The notes under the pieces were generated by a model. The model was given only the letters and a program-made list of their open reading frames with translations, searched no databases and was not told where the DNA came from. The translations under genes and the position numbers were made by a program. This document shows positions 8,728-16,753 of a DNA stretch of 64,000 nt, piece after piece. The stretch lies in contig NZ_JAUSYH010000001.1 of the NCBI RefSeq assembly GCF_030816715.1, positions 4,340,001 to 4,404,000 on the forward strand, in the 5' to 3' direction. Origin of the DNA: Streptomyces achromogenes. Lineage in GTDB: Bacteria > Actinomycetota > Actinomycetes > Streptomycetales > Streptomycetaceae. Positions within the stretch are counted from its first letter, which is position 1; each line of letters starts with the position of its first letter.

Positions 8728-9894
8728 CTACGCGGACTCGGCGGCAGGCGTGGTGTCTTCCCGCCCCGTCGGGAGCACGACTCGATGCGTCGGGCCGGTC
8801 ACACGGCCCGGCCCGCCTTGCGCGGGTACGGCTCCGGGGCGTCCCGCTGGTCCGGGCGTCGGCCGGCTGCCGTCCGTCCGCCGCACCGCGCGTCGGCAGA
8901 GGTGGGGCAGGAAGGTGTAGAAGCGATCGGGAAGGAACACGGCGTCGGCGACGATCATCGCGCCGGAGAAGAGAGGCAGCCCCATCAGCACGGCGATGCC
9001 GGTGTGCATGCCCAGCAGCATGGCCAGGACGGGATACTTGAGCCTGCCGAAGAGCACGAACGGGAAGGCCACCTGCAAGAGCACGGTCAGGTAGCCGGCG
9101 ACGGCGACCACGAGCGTGTGTTCGTCCACGAAGTGCGAGATGGCGGGCCAGGGCTGGAACAGTTCGAGGTTCAGGACGTAATGGAGCGCGGTGCCACCGC
9201 CCCAGAAGGCACCCTGGACCTTGTACAGGCCGGCTGAACCGTAGAGAAAACAGACCTGCGCCGCGATGACGAGCATGCCGCAGTTGTGCACCGCCGTGAT
9301 CAAAGTGGCTCGGGCATCACGGAGTTGCCGGGCGAAGGGACTCCCGGCCGGTGCCGGCGCGCTGCCCGCACGCGCCGCCTTCCGCCCGTTTCTGCGTGCG
9401 TCCAGGGACCAGCGCCGGCCGCACTCGGTGAGGACGAGGTAGATGGACATCAGCAGGACCAGGTTGTCGCCCCCGTCCGTCATGAAGATCGCCCGGCCGT
9501 GGAACGAGGTCACCACGACGGCGAAGATGACCGACAGGACACGGGTTCGCCAGCCCAGCATGAACAGTGCGGCCGTGACCAGCGCCAGCACATAGCAGAG
9601 CTCGAAGTAGGCGCGACTGTCGGACAGGACCAGAACGCTGAACCAGCCCGTCTGCTCGAAGAGCTGGTGTGCCAGGGCGGGCGTCCACGCAGAACCCGGA
9701 CCCCAGATCTCGTCACGGTGCGGGAACTCACGCAGCAGAAAGATCAGGTAGAGCAGTCCGTAGCCGATACGCAGCACCGACGCCGCGTACAGGGACACCG
9801 GACGGCCGGTCAGGAGGTTCCACACGACGGTGATCCGGTCGGCGAGCCATCGGTCGACGCCGGCGGACACGGACCTCTGCGCCTCATTTTCCAT
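8728..9894 (-). CDS. HTTM-domain membrane protein (SdpB / gamma-carboxylase-like)
   Basis: 388 residues with about eight membrane helices. The N-terminal pattern SVLRIGYGLLYLIFLLREFPHRDEIWGP and the later RAIFMTDGGDNLVLLMSIYLVLTECGRRWSLD are hallmarks of the HTTM domain, found in vitamin-K-dependent gamma-carboxylase relatives and in SdpB of the Bacillus SDP toxin maturation system. The stretch QVCFLYGSAGLYKVQGAFWGGGTALHYVLN continues the fold. The gene overlaps the upstream DUF5819 gene by 11 bases, so the two proteins are probably made and used together. The substrate is unknown; no obvious precursor peptide gene is adjacent. Confidence 0.85.
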   Translation of the reverse strand: MENEAQRSVSAGVDRWLADRITVVWNLLTGRPVSLYAASVLRIGYGLLYLIFLLREFPHRDEIWGPGSAWTPALAHQLFEQTGWFSVLVLSDSRAYFELCYVLALVTAALFMLGWRTRVLSVIFAVVVTSFHGRAIFMTDGGDNLVLLMSIYLVLTECGRRWSLDARRNGRKAARAGSAPAPAGSPFARQLRDARATLITAVHNCGMLVIAAQVCFLYGSAGLYKVQGAFWGGGTALHYVLNLELFQPWPAISHFVDEHTLVVAVAGYLTVLLQVAFPFVLFGRLKYPVLAMLLGMHTGIAVLMGLPLFSGAMIVADAVFLPDRFYTFLPHLCRRAVRRTDGSRPTPGPAGRPGAVPAQGGPGRVTGPTHRVVLPTGREDTTPAAESA

Positions 9895-10636
9895 GGCGGG
9901 TCACCTTCCACCAGGGCAGAAGCCGGTTGTCGGCCGGCATCGGCGGGCGATTGCCGGCGGCGGGGCCGCTCACGGGGATGGGCAGGGTGACGACGCGCAG
10001 CTGGATGAAGTCGAAGGGGTCGCTCCTCCGGGCGGCAGCGCGGTCCGCGGCGATGTTGCCGAGGTACTTCTGCATCATCAGGGCGCGTTCGGTGCGCGCC
10101 TTGTCGTCTCCTCCATGCGAGTCGACGTAACCGGCCCAGGCGCGGCGCAACATGTTCTGTGCCGTGTGACTCGGGAACGGGTCATGCACGACTGCGGAAC
10201 GGTCCACGGCGGTCAGGTCGAACCAGGGACTCACCTGGAACGATCCGTCGGAGCCGGTGTGTGCGGTTCTCGCCAGAATCTGCCGGTTGACGGATTCGGG
10301 GTCCGGAGCGAAAAGCCGCCAATTCTGTTCGAAGAAGGGGTACACCCATGAATTGATCAACGGGCTGTATCTCTTGGAGATGGTGTTGGCCGGCGCCACG
10401 TGGAGAAACACCAGAGACACATGGACGACACTCGCCGCCAGGCACAGGACCACGGTGACGCACAGTCCGGATTTCAGCGCACGGGCACCTCTCGGCAGCT
10501 TGGGCGGCACGGCCGTTGCGTCAGGACATTCCTGCACGACCGGACCTGATTCGGAGTGCTGAACTTCCTTCACGTCCGCTGAGTCAATTCCGCTCGACAC
10601 CGCGCACCCTGTCTTTCTCGTCTCAGCTGGTCGCAC
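9884..10636 (-). CDS. DUF5819 family membrane-anchored protein (SdpA-like partner)
   Basis: 250 residues if the GTG at 10636 is used; a GTG at 10600 with AGGG upstream is an equally good start. A single membrane helix (SGLCVTVVLCLAASVVHVSL) is followed by an extracytoplasmic domain containing the family signature INSWVYPFFEQNWRLFAPDP. DUF5819 proteins sit next to HTTM proteins in many actinobacteria. The motif resembles that of SdpA, the partner of SdpB in Bacillus (comparison from memory). Overlaps the HTTM gene. Function unproven. Confidence 0.82.
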   Translation of the reverse strand: MRPAETRKTGCAVSSGIDSADVKEVQHSESGPVVQECPDATAVPPKLPRGARALKSGLCVTVVLCLAASVVHVSLVFLHVAPANTISKRYSPLINSWVYPFFEQNWRLFAPDPESVNRQILARTAHTGSDGSFQVSPWFDLTAVDRSAVVHDPFPSHTAQNMLRRAWAGYVDSHGGDDKARTERALMMQKYLGNIAADRAAARRSDPFDFIQLRVVTLPIPVSGPAAGNRPPMPADNRLLPWWKVTRHGK

Positions 10637-10660
10637 CTGCTTTCCGCGTCGGCTGCCCCC

Positions 10661-10704
10661 GACGGCGCGCGGCGGAATCGATGAGAATTCCGCCGCGCGC
10701 CGTC
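10661..10704 (-). terminator. long perfect hairpin downstream of the DUF3494 gene
   Basis: Two perfectly complementary 17-base arms (10661-10677 and 10688-10704) enclose a 10-base loop. It lies 33 bases past the stop of the minus-strand DUF3494 gene and before the DUF5819 gene. There is no T-tract, common in Streptomyces terminators. Confidence 0.75.
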
Positions 10705-10736
10705 ATCCGGTGAGCGGACCGACCGGGGTGCGCTGC

Positions 10737-12086
10737 CTAGCCCTCGTAACTCTGGGAGTGGTCGTCGCCCCCGTGGCTCTTGGGCACGTCGTCGTAGCCG
10801 AAGTTCTCGTCCGACTGCTTACCGTGATCGTCCTGGCCGTGGTCGTAGTTGCCGTGATCGTCCTGGCCGTGGTCGTAGTTGCCGTGATCGTCCTGGCCGT
10901 GGTCTTCCCGGCCGTGGTCTTCCCGGCCGTGGTCGGGCTTACCGGGGTGGATGTACTGCCCGAGGTCGAGCTTGCCGCCGTGGTCATGCTTTCCGTTGCC
11001 GCCGTTGCCGCCGGTGCCCGGCCCGCCCGGCGCGTGGTCGTTCCCGCCGGGGCCGTTTCCGCCGGTGGTGTTTCCGGCGCTGTTGCCTGCGGTGTTCCCG
11101 CCGGTGGTGTTCCCGGCGGTGTTGCCGGCGTTGTTCCCGGCCGTGTTGCCCGAGGTGTTTCCGGACGAGTTGCCGGCGGTGATGCCCGAGGTGCCGCCGG
11201 TCCCGACGATGGGCCCGCCCAGGACGCCACCGGTCACGAGGCCACCGCTGACGAGGCCGCCGCCGAGGAGCCCTCCACTGGTGGTGGGGGCGGCGGGGCC
11301 GCCGGTGCCCGCAGTCGCTCCACCAGCGGTGGCGGCCGCGCAGCTGCCGAGGAAGACCCGGTTGTTGTTGAGGGTCACAGAGCCCACCTCGGCCAGCAGC
11401 CGGCCCTCGACGTTCGTTCCCTGGTTCACGGTGATCGAGTTCTCGGCCATGAGGGTGCCCACGAAGCTGGTCGTGACGCCGAGCGACGCGTCCTCGCCGA
11501 TCTGCCAGAACACGTTGCACGCCGAAGCGCCGTTGGTGAGGAGAATCCGGCTGGAGGTCGCCGTCGTCAGGGACTCGGGAATCTGGAACACCCAGACCGC
11601 GTCGGAGCTGCCCTGGCCGTCCAGGACCAGGTCGCCGGTGATGCCGACACCGGCTGTGGCGTGGTAAACGCCGGGAAGCAGCGCCGGACCTCCGCCGATT
11701 CCCGCCGGTAGCGGGAAGTCCACGGCCTGGCCGGCGGCGTTGTTGTACCCCACGAGCAGGTCGGCCTTGGCCTTGAGGGCCGCGGCGTCCGCAGGGTGGA
11801 TGGCGCCTCCCACCTGACCGGGCGGGAATCCGGTGATGGCCCCATTCGGGTGCGTCCCGAGGTCGTGCGCGAGCACCGAGTTGCCGGTGTTGGTGACTCC
11901 CTGACCCGCCAGAACGGAGTAAGTGGCGGCGGTGCCCAGAGGCACGGGCAATGCGATCGCCGACGCGGCCGTCGGCGTCAGGAAGACCATTGCAGCGGAA
12001 ACTGTCGCCGCGAGGGAGGAGGCCAGCAAGGCGGACAGAGTGCGGCGGTCAGCTGCTTGAGGGATCTTCAGCTTCATCAAAGCCAT
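10737..12086 (-). CDS. secreted DUF3494 (ice-binding-like) protein with Asn/Gly and Asp-His-Gly tail
   Basis: 449 residues. A signal peptide (cleavage probably after TAASA near residue 44) is followed by a DUF3494 beta-solenoid domain (about 47-255): TAATYSVLAGQGVTNTGNSVLAHDLGTHP at the start, GVYHATAGVGITGDLVLDGQ in the middle, and the signature ACNVFWQIGEDASLGVTTSFVGTLMAENSITV. DUF3494 proteins bind ice in some organisms and act as surface adhesins in others. The C-terminal 200 residues are low complexity: Gly/Asn/Thr repeats (NTAGN, TGGN) and then Asp/His/Gly repeats (EDHGREDHGQDDHGNYDHG), which could bind metal ions. A second DUF3494 protein occurs at 39737. The first ATG (12086) is followed by another at 12077. 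Confidence 0.93.
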   Translation of the reverse strand: MALMKLKIPQAADRRTLSALLASSLAATVSAAMVFLTPTAASAIALPVPLGTAATYSVLAGQGVTNTGNSVLAHDLGTHPNGAITGFPPGQVGGAIHPADAAALKAKADLLVGYNNAAGQAVDFPLPAGIGGGPALLPGVYHATAGVGITGDLVLDGQGSSDAVWVFQIPESLTTATSSRILLTNGASACNVFWQIGEDASLGVTTSFVGTLMAENSITVNQGTNVEGRLLAEVGSVTLNNNRVFLGSCAAATAGGATAGTGGPAAPTTSGGLLGGGLVSGGLVTGGVLGGPIVGTGGTSGITAGNSSGNTSGNTAGNNAGNTAGNTTGGNTAGNSAGNTTGGNGPGGNDHAPGGPGTGGNGGNGKHDHGGKLDLGQYIHPGKPDHGREDHGREDHGQDDHGNYDHGQDDHGNYDHGQDDHGKQSDENFGYDDVPKSHGGDDHSQSYEG

Positions 12087-12426
12087 TTTCTGTGAGGGCC
12101 GTGGCGTACCGGGCCCTACCGATCACCCGGAAGCCTTTTCACTGCTGCCGCATATTACGCAGAAATATCCTTGCCCCGGCCGCAACGCAACGGGGGGAAT
12201 TTCTCCCTCACGCAAACAGCGGACAGTGCTGCGTAAATACTCTGATTCGCATTTCCGACTAAGCGCCGTCCCTCGAATACGCGGATTCGTCGGCAACACG
12301 ACGCCCCCGCCAGACACCGCACTGGACGGCGTTCGTCAGCCGGGCTGCGGGGTGCGGTTGTCGTGGGCGAGCCCGTCCGGGTGGGCGTCGTACTGGCACC
12401 GGACCCGCGAGGTGCGACCCGCCGGG
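12087..12426. other. AT-richer intergenic region upstream of the DUF3494 gene
   Basis: No gene seen. The part 12130-12300 is distinctly richer in A/T than its surroundings and presumably holds the promoter of the minus-strand DUF3494 gene. The left part also receives the 3' end of the DUF5994 gene that stops at 12427. Confidence 0.5.
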
Positions 12427-12936
12427 CTACCAGCCGGCAGTGCCGGGCAGTACGGGCGTCCGGTCGGCGGGGGTGACGCCGGTGGCGGCGAGAATCCGTT
12501 CGGCCGAGGCGTCGTTGTCGTCCCGTACGGCCATGGCCATCGCGGCGCGAGCGAGCGAGGGAGCCGTCTGCGGAGGGATCACCAGGAACATGAAGTGGTC
12601 CTGGTCGCCCCGAGTGACGATCATGGTGTCGTCGCTGACGGCCGACCAGTCGATGCGGACGGTACGACCGTCGAGGACCAGCTGGCCCGGCCTCTCGTCC
12701 CAGGCGCCCGCGTCGAGGCCGACACGGGCGAGTGGACCCAGCCGGGCGCTCAACACGGCGAGTAGTCCGGACAGTTGACTCCCGAGGTCACGTGAACGCG
12801 GCCACCACGCACCGTCGAACGTCCCCGTGCGCCGGGACGTGGTCTCCATCCGCAGGACTGCGGTGCCGGGGAGTATCGGCTCCCTGCCGGTGTCCGCCAG
12901 GAGCCTGACCGGGAGCAGGGGGGTCGTGGGGATCAC
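12427..12936 (-). CDS. DUF5994 family protein (copy 2)
   Basis: 169 residues. The family signature GAWWPRSRDLGSQLSGLLAVL is at about 42-62, followed by the second conserved block VRIDWSAVSDDTMIVTR...HFMFLVIPP. It is clearly a paralogue of the protein encoded at 13134-13763, with which it shares GAWWPRSRDL and the LVIPP/LVVPP block. Cytoplasmic by sequence; function unknown. Last gene of a three-gene minus-strand unit, six bases after the small membrane protein gene. Confidence 0.88.
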   Translation of the reverse strand: MIPTTPLLPVRLLADTGREPILPGTAVLRMETTSRRTGTFDGAWWPRSRDLGSQLSGLLAVLSARLGPLARVGLDAGAWDERPGQLVLDGRTVRIDWSAVSDDTMIVTRGDQDHFMFLVIPPQTAPSLARAAMAMAVRDDNDASAERILAATGVTPADRTPVLPGTAGW

Positions 12937-12942
12937 GGGGAC

Positions 12943-13137
12943 TCACCTCACTGACTTCCAGGTGCTGCGCCTCCGCCAGGTGCTGCGTCTCCGCCAGGTC
13001 GCCCCAGGGGCGGTCTTGGTGGAAGGCTGCGGCGGTGCGATCGCGTGCTGCCGGTTCGCCAGGTGGACGATGAGCACGCCCAGAGCGATCGTCGCCATGA
13101 CGGCGACCAGGGTCACGAAGGTCTCCATGGTCCTCAC
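12943..13137 (-). CDS. small single-pass membrane protein in the DUF5994 operon
   Basis: 64 residues (the ATG at 13137 overlaps the upstream stop as ATGA; a second ATG is at 13128). One membrane helix: ETFVTLVAVMATIALGVLIVHLANRQH. The C-terminus contains a short basic tandem repeat (TWRRRS twice), encoded by a 15-bp direct repeat near 12960-12990. Its N-terminal 30 residues resemble those of the protein at 14294-14830 (METFVT...HLANRQH against MEIVVT...HRLNAQH), so the two are probably related. Function unknown. Confidence 0.7.
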   Translation of the reverse strand: MRTMETFVTLVAVMATIALGVLIVHLANRQHAIAPPQPSTKTAPGATWRRRSTWRRRSTWKSVR

Positions 13138-13763
13138 ATCCTCATCAGCGCAGGAGCGGGCCGCGACGGGTGCACCGGCTCGACTGCGCCCTCGGCCATG
13201 ACTCCCGCAATCCGTGGACGCGCGGCCGGATCACGGGCGCCCTGCCCTCCCTCGGAGTCCCAGACCGCTTCCCTGGCCCGGTCGGTCTCGGACGCCGTCC
13301 GCAGGCGTACGGCCTCCTCCATCAACCGGCTCGCGGTCGACGTGCCCCGTGGGTCACTCGCGGCGGCCATCAGCCAGGAGGCCATGACGGGGTCCGTCCA
13401 CGGCGGAACCACCAGCAGGTTCCAGCGGCCCGTGCGGTAGGAGAGCAGCAGCAGTTCGTGCGCGTCCTGCTCGGCCAGGAACCAGCCCACCTTCACGACG
13501 TGACCGGCGACGGGCACCTTGCGCGGGAGGACCGGCCACTGGGTGGGGTTCACCGTGACCCTGGTGATCCGCCCCCACAGCGGATCAAGTACCGCTGTCA
13601 GGATCGGCAGTTCCGCCGCCAGATCGCGGGAGCGGGGCCACCAGGCGCCGTCCAGAAGAGCCGGCGCGGCGCCGACGGGGGCCAGCGACAGGCGGAGAGA
13701 GGAAGAAGTAGTGGAGGACAGCCGATCTTCGAGTATCGGCGAGAGGGAAATGGTCGCAGTCAT
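13134..13763 (-). CDS. DUF5994 family protein (copy 1)
   Basis: 209 residues from the ATG at 13763 (MTATISLSPILEDRL), chosen because it gives normal family length and because the upstream sequence is part of a non-coding inverted duplication. DUF5994 signature GAWWPRSRDLAAELPILTAVL at about 40-60, and RWNLLVVPPWTDPVMASWLM later. An acidic/basic tail of about 60 residues follows. First gene of an operon with a small membrane protein and a second DUF5994 gene (4-base ATGA overlap). Function unknown. Confidence 0.88.
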   Translation of the reverse strand: MTATISLSPILEDRLSSTTSSSLRLSLAPVGAAPALLDGAWWPRSRDLAAELPILTAVLDPLWGRITRVTVNPTQWPVLPRKVPVAGHVVKVGWFLAEQDAHELLLLSYRTGRWNLLVVPPWTDPVMASWLMAAASDPRGTSTASRLMEEAVRLRTASETDRAREAVWDSEGGQGARDPAARPRIAGVMAEGAVEPVHPSRPAPALMRM

Positions 13764-14219
13764 GACGCGAACCCTGCCCCGGGCCGACCGCGGTCGGCCC
13801 GGACTATGCGATCGCCGAAAACGACACGAGCATGGAAGCCGGTGCGCGGAATATCCTCGGTACTTCGAGCCTACTCCCCGGCCCGCGCCGAACGGACCCG
13901 GCCGTCGGCGGGGAGGCCGTCCCCCTGTGCTCCTCCTGCGCACGGCCCCGCTCCAAGGGCACTGTCCGGAGAGGACGAGTGATCACCCGGCCGGAGGCGC
14001 GGCAACGGTGCCCGGTATCGAGGCGACGTCCCCGCGCGGCGGCCCGGAGGACGCACTGTCCGGGAGAACGGCTGGTCACCCGCACCCACAGGGGCTTCGG
14101 GCGGAGTAGGGTCGGAATACCGGGAGCATTTCGCGCACCGGCTCCCATGCCGGTGCCGTTGTCGGCGAGCGACAGGACCGGAACGTCCAGGACGAACCCG
14201 GGGACAGGTTCGCGCCATG
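13761..14219. repeat. 117-bp imperfect inverted duplication forming two divergent leader/promoter regions
   Basis: Bases 13761-13877 and the reverse complement of 14103-14219 align without gaps at 84 of 117 positions by hand count. Each arm ends exactly on an ATG: the start of the DUF5994 gene at 13763 on the left, and an ATG at 14217 on the right. The best conserved blocks are GGAGTAG at the distal end, GCGCACCGGCT.CCATGC in the middle, TCGGCGA, and CCCCGGG before the ATG. The arms drive transcription outwards, left to the DUF5994 operon and right to the gene at 14294. The ATG at 14217 opens only a 34-codon frame beginning MTATS, reminiscent of the MTATIS start of the DUF5994 protein, so it may be a decayed copy. 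Confidence 0.85.
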
Positions 14220-14293
14220 ACCGCGACCAGCAGAGGTACGACCCCCACCCAACAGGACCGCCCCGGCGTGCTCGGCCCGAGGGAGGTGAGAAC

Positions 14294-14830
14294 GTGGAGA
14301 TCGTCGTCACAGCGGTACTGATCATCGCCGTGATCGCCATGGGAATCGCCCTGATCCATAGGCTCAACGCGCAGCACGACGCAAGGATCGCGGCCTACCG
14401 CTACGGAGAGGCGCTGCCGGGCACCGGCCGCCTGCGGGCGAAGAACCGACGAGCGGCGACGCCTGCCGCGTCGCCCGCCGTCGACGACGCCGAGCCGGGC
14501 GGCACCGCGGATGACGCGGCCCGCGCTCCGAGACGAGCCGTGGGCAGGCCGGAACGGCTTCACCCCGTGGAGTCACCGGACCCGCCCCCTGCCGGTAACG
14601 TCGACGTGCGTCTCGTCGCCTCGTCCCCGGAGGCCGCGCGCCAGGTCGCGGAGGTTCTCCGCCGCTGCTTCGCCTCGTCGGAGCAGCGCAGCTATCCCGT
14701 CGGCGCGGTGGCCGGCGGAACCCGCCTCCACCTCACGGTGGACACCGCTCGCGCGGCCGAGCCTGCACGCTCCTGGCTGGTCACCAGTCGGTCCTCCGGA
14801 AACGGCCGTACGCAGACTGACGAAACCTGA
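14294..14830 (+). CDS. single-pass membrane protein with basic linker and C-terminal domain
   Basis: 178 residues from the GTG at 14294, preceded by an excellent GGGAGGTGAG ribosome site (14281-14290). Membrane helix VVTAVLIIAVIAMGIALIHRL at the N-terminus, then a basic and acidic linker of about 70 residues, then a compact domain (VDVRLVASSPEAARQVAEVLRRCFASSEQRSYP...TRLHLTVDT) of ferredoxin-like predicted pattern. The N-terminus resembles the small membrane protein at 12943-13137. It is read away from the DUF5994 operon and shares its leader through the inverted duplication. Function unknown. Confidence 0.75.
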   Translation: MEIVVTAVLIIAVIAMGIALIHRLNAQHDARIAAYRYGEALPGTGRLRAKNRRAATPAASPAVDDAEPGGTADDAARAPRRAVGRPERLHPVESPDPPPAGNVDVRLVASSPEAARQVAEVLRRCFASSEQRSYPVGAVAGGTRLHLTVDTARAAEPARSWLVTSRSSGNGRTQTDET

Positions 14831-14927
14831 CCAACGAGAACCGAAAAGCACAATATGCCCTAAATGTGCACCAGGACTACCATGAAAGCGGGTCGGCACA
14901 CTCTCACGTGCGACCGGCCCGTAAGGG

Positions 14928-14955
14928 CGACCCCGGTGTGTCTACGCCGGGGTCG
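14928..14955 (+). terminator. hairpin after the membrane protein gene
   Basis: CGACCCCGG (14928-14936) pairs with CCGGGGTCG (14947-14955) across a 10-base loop, about 100 bases past the stop at 14830. No T-tract. Confidence 0.6.
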
Positions 14956-15442
14956 TTGAAGCATGACGGACACGGCCGCCGGGAGCAGAACGTGATCCGC
15001 TGCGCCCATGGCCACCGACGGCCCGTTGGACCAAGGCCGGTTTCCCTGACCTGGCCCGCTCCTCGGTCGACGTGCTCCCGCCCCAGCCGCAGCCGCCCAA
15101 GGCTCTTGTGGTGACCGATGTTCGGGCGACATGCCCACCCCATGGAGTAATCGCTCGTCGCGCCGGTCGGCGATGCGAGCCTGTGCCGGTCGACTGCGTC
15201 GTGTCTCGCTGCTCGCCGTCGCCTGCCGCGTGGATCCGAGAGGAGCAGGGTGCGCGGCGCGTAGGGGCACCGCGTCGGGACACGTGGTCGGAATGCCGGA
15301 AGCGCCGACGCCGTCCGGTCGTCACCGCCCGGCACCGGCCCGGTCCGACGAGTCCAGGCGAACCGGGCCATCCGGTGAACACCGCGCGGACGTTGCCACC
15401 CCGTGATTTCACTCTGTCCGGGACGAAGGAAAGAAGACAGCC
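14956..15442. other. intergenic region upstream of the SpoIIE-type phosphatase
   Basis: About 490 bases with no convincing gene in any frame. At 15286-15303 lies GGTCGGAATGCCGGAAGC, which differs at two positions from 14110-14127 in the right arm of the inverted duplication. It may mark a third, more diverged copy of that promoter element, serving the phosphatase gene. Confidence 0.4.
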
Positions 15443-16684
15443 ATGACGGACGGTGGGCGGCAGCCGGACCGGGTCGGGGTGGACCGGTCGGAGGGATTCG
15501 GCGAACGGCTGTTGGGGGTGCTGCTGGACCGCTCCCACGAGATGCCGCCGCAGTTGATCGCCCCACTCGTCGCGGAAGAGGTGGCCAGGGTCGGGGGACG
15601 GGACGTCTCCATCCTCCTGCAGGACTACGAGCAGGTGCTGCTGGTGCCGCTGCCGGGCCGGAGGCTGAAGCTCGGCGGCCCCGAGCCGGTCGAGAACTCC
15701 CCCGCGGGCGACGCGTTCCTGAGCCGCAGAACCGTGGAGGTGCCGCAGGACGGCAGTGTGCGGATGTACCTGCCGCTGCTGGACGGCAGCGACCAGATCG
15801 GGGTGATGGCCGTCACCCTGGACAGCGTCGATGACGACGACCGGCGATTGCTGCGCAGACTCGCCGGCCTGGTCGCGGACATGATCGTCACCAAGGACGC
15901 CTACACCGACCAGTTCTTCCAGGCCCGCCGCAGTGCCCCGATGAGTGTGGCCGCGGAGATCCAGTGGTCGTTGCTGCCCCCGCTGTCCATGACGGTGCCG
16001 CAGGTCGAGGTGGCCGGCATCCTGGAGCCCGCCTACGACGTGGCCGGCGACAGCTTCGACTACGCCCTCAACGGCGACATCCTGCACATGGCCATGATCG
16101 ACGCGATGGGCCACGGACTGGACGCGGCGACCATGGCGACGGTGGCCATCGGCGCCTATCGCCACACGCGACGGGCCCATACGGATCTGTCCCAGGTGTA
16201 CGCGTTCATGGACAGCGCCATCAACGAGCAGTTCGGCCCCGACCACTTCGTCACCGCTCAGATGATGATCCTCGACGTCACCACGGGCCGGCTGCAGTGG
16301 GTCAACGCCGGCCACCCGGCTCCCTTCCTGATCCGTGACCGCGCTGTGGTGGACCGGCTGGAGAGCCCGACCACGCTGCCGGTCGGCTTCGGCGGTGAGG
16401 AGCCGGTGGTCAGCGAGCAGATGCTGGAACCCGGGGACCGGTTGCTGTGCTTCACCGACGGCCTGTTCGAGGAGCACCAGGCCGGTGGAGAACAGTTCGG
16501 TGAGGAGCAGTTGATCGAGTGGACCAATCGGGTCCTCCGCGACCGCCCCCAGGTACGGGCGGTGGTACGAGCGCTCTCCCACGCCCTGAAACAGGAACGC
16601 GGCGGCACCACGACCGACGACGCGACCATCTTCCTCATCGAGTGGCGAGGCGGCGACGCCCATCACCTCACCACCCTCGATTGA
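15443..16684 (+). CDS. SpoIIE-type PP2C serine phosphatase with GAF-like domain
   Basis: 413 residues. The N-terminal half (about 20-170) is a GAF-like sensor region (MPPQLIAPLVAEEVARVGGRDVSILLQDYEQVLLVPLPG). The C-terminal half is a PPM/SpoIIE phosphatase: the start is EIQWSLLPP, metal-binding Asp residues are in YDVAGDSFDYA and IDAMGHGLDAA, and the end has NAGHPAPFLI, CFTDGLFE and TDDATIFLIEWRG. Proteins of this type dephosphorylate anti-anti-sigma factors (RsbU-like). No partner kinase or antagonist is adjacent, but anti-sigma-type ATPases are encoded at 45607 and 57658. AAGGAAAG precedes the ATG. Confidence 0.92.
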   Translation: MTDGGRQPDRVGVDRSEGFGERLLGVLLDRSHEMPPQLIAPLVAEEVARVGGRDVSILLQDYEQVLLVPLPGRRLKLGGPEPVENSPAGDAFLSRRTVEVPQDGSVRMYLPLLDGSDQIGVMAVTLDSVDDDDRRLLRRLAGLVADMIVTKDAYTDQFFQARRSAPMSVAAEIQWSLLPPLSMTVPQVEVAGILEPAYDVAGDSFDYALNGDILHMAMIDAMGHGLDAATMATVAIGAYRHTRRAHTDLSQVYAFMDSAINEQFGPDHFVTAQMMILDVTTGRLQWVNAGHPAPFLIRDRAVVDRLESPTTLPVGFGGEEPVVSEQMLEPGDRLLCFTDGLFEEHQAGGEQFGEEQLIEWTNRVLRDRPQVRAVVRALSHALKQERGGTTTDDATIFLIEWRGGDAHHLTTLD

Positions 16685-16753
16685 GCCCGCCGACGATCCA
16701 CCGGCTCTCTCGCCGAAGCCTGCCGCTGCCCCGTGGTCCGTACGCGAGGTCGC

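Noticed and set aside
13804..14367. Minus-strand open frame across the inverted duplication
   Set aside because: It covers the non-coding leader arms and the start of the plus-strand membrane protein gene; similarity within it comes from the inverted repeat.
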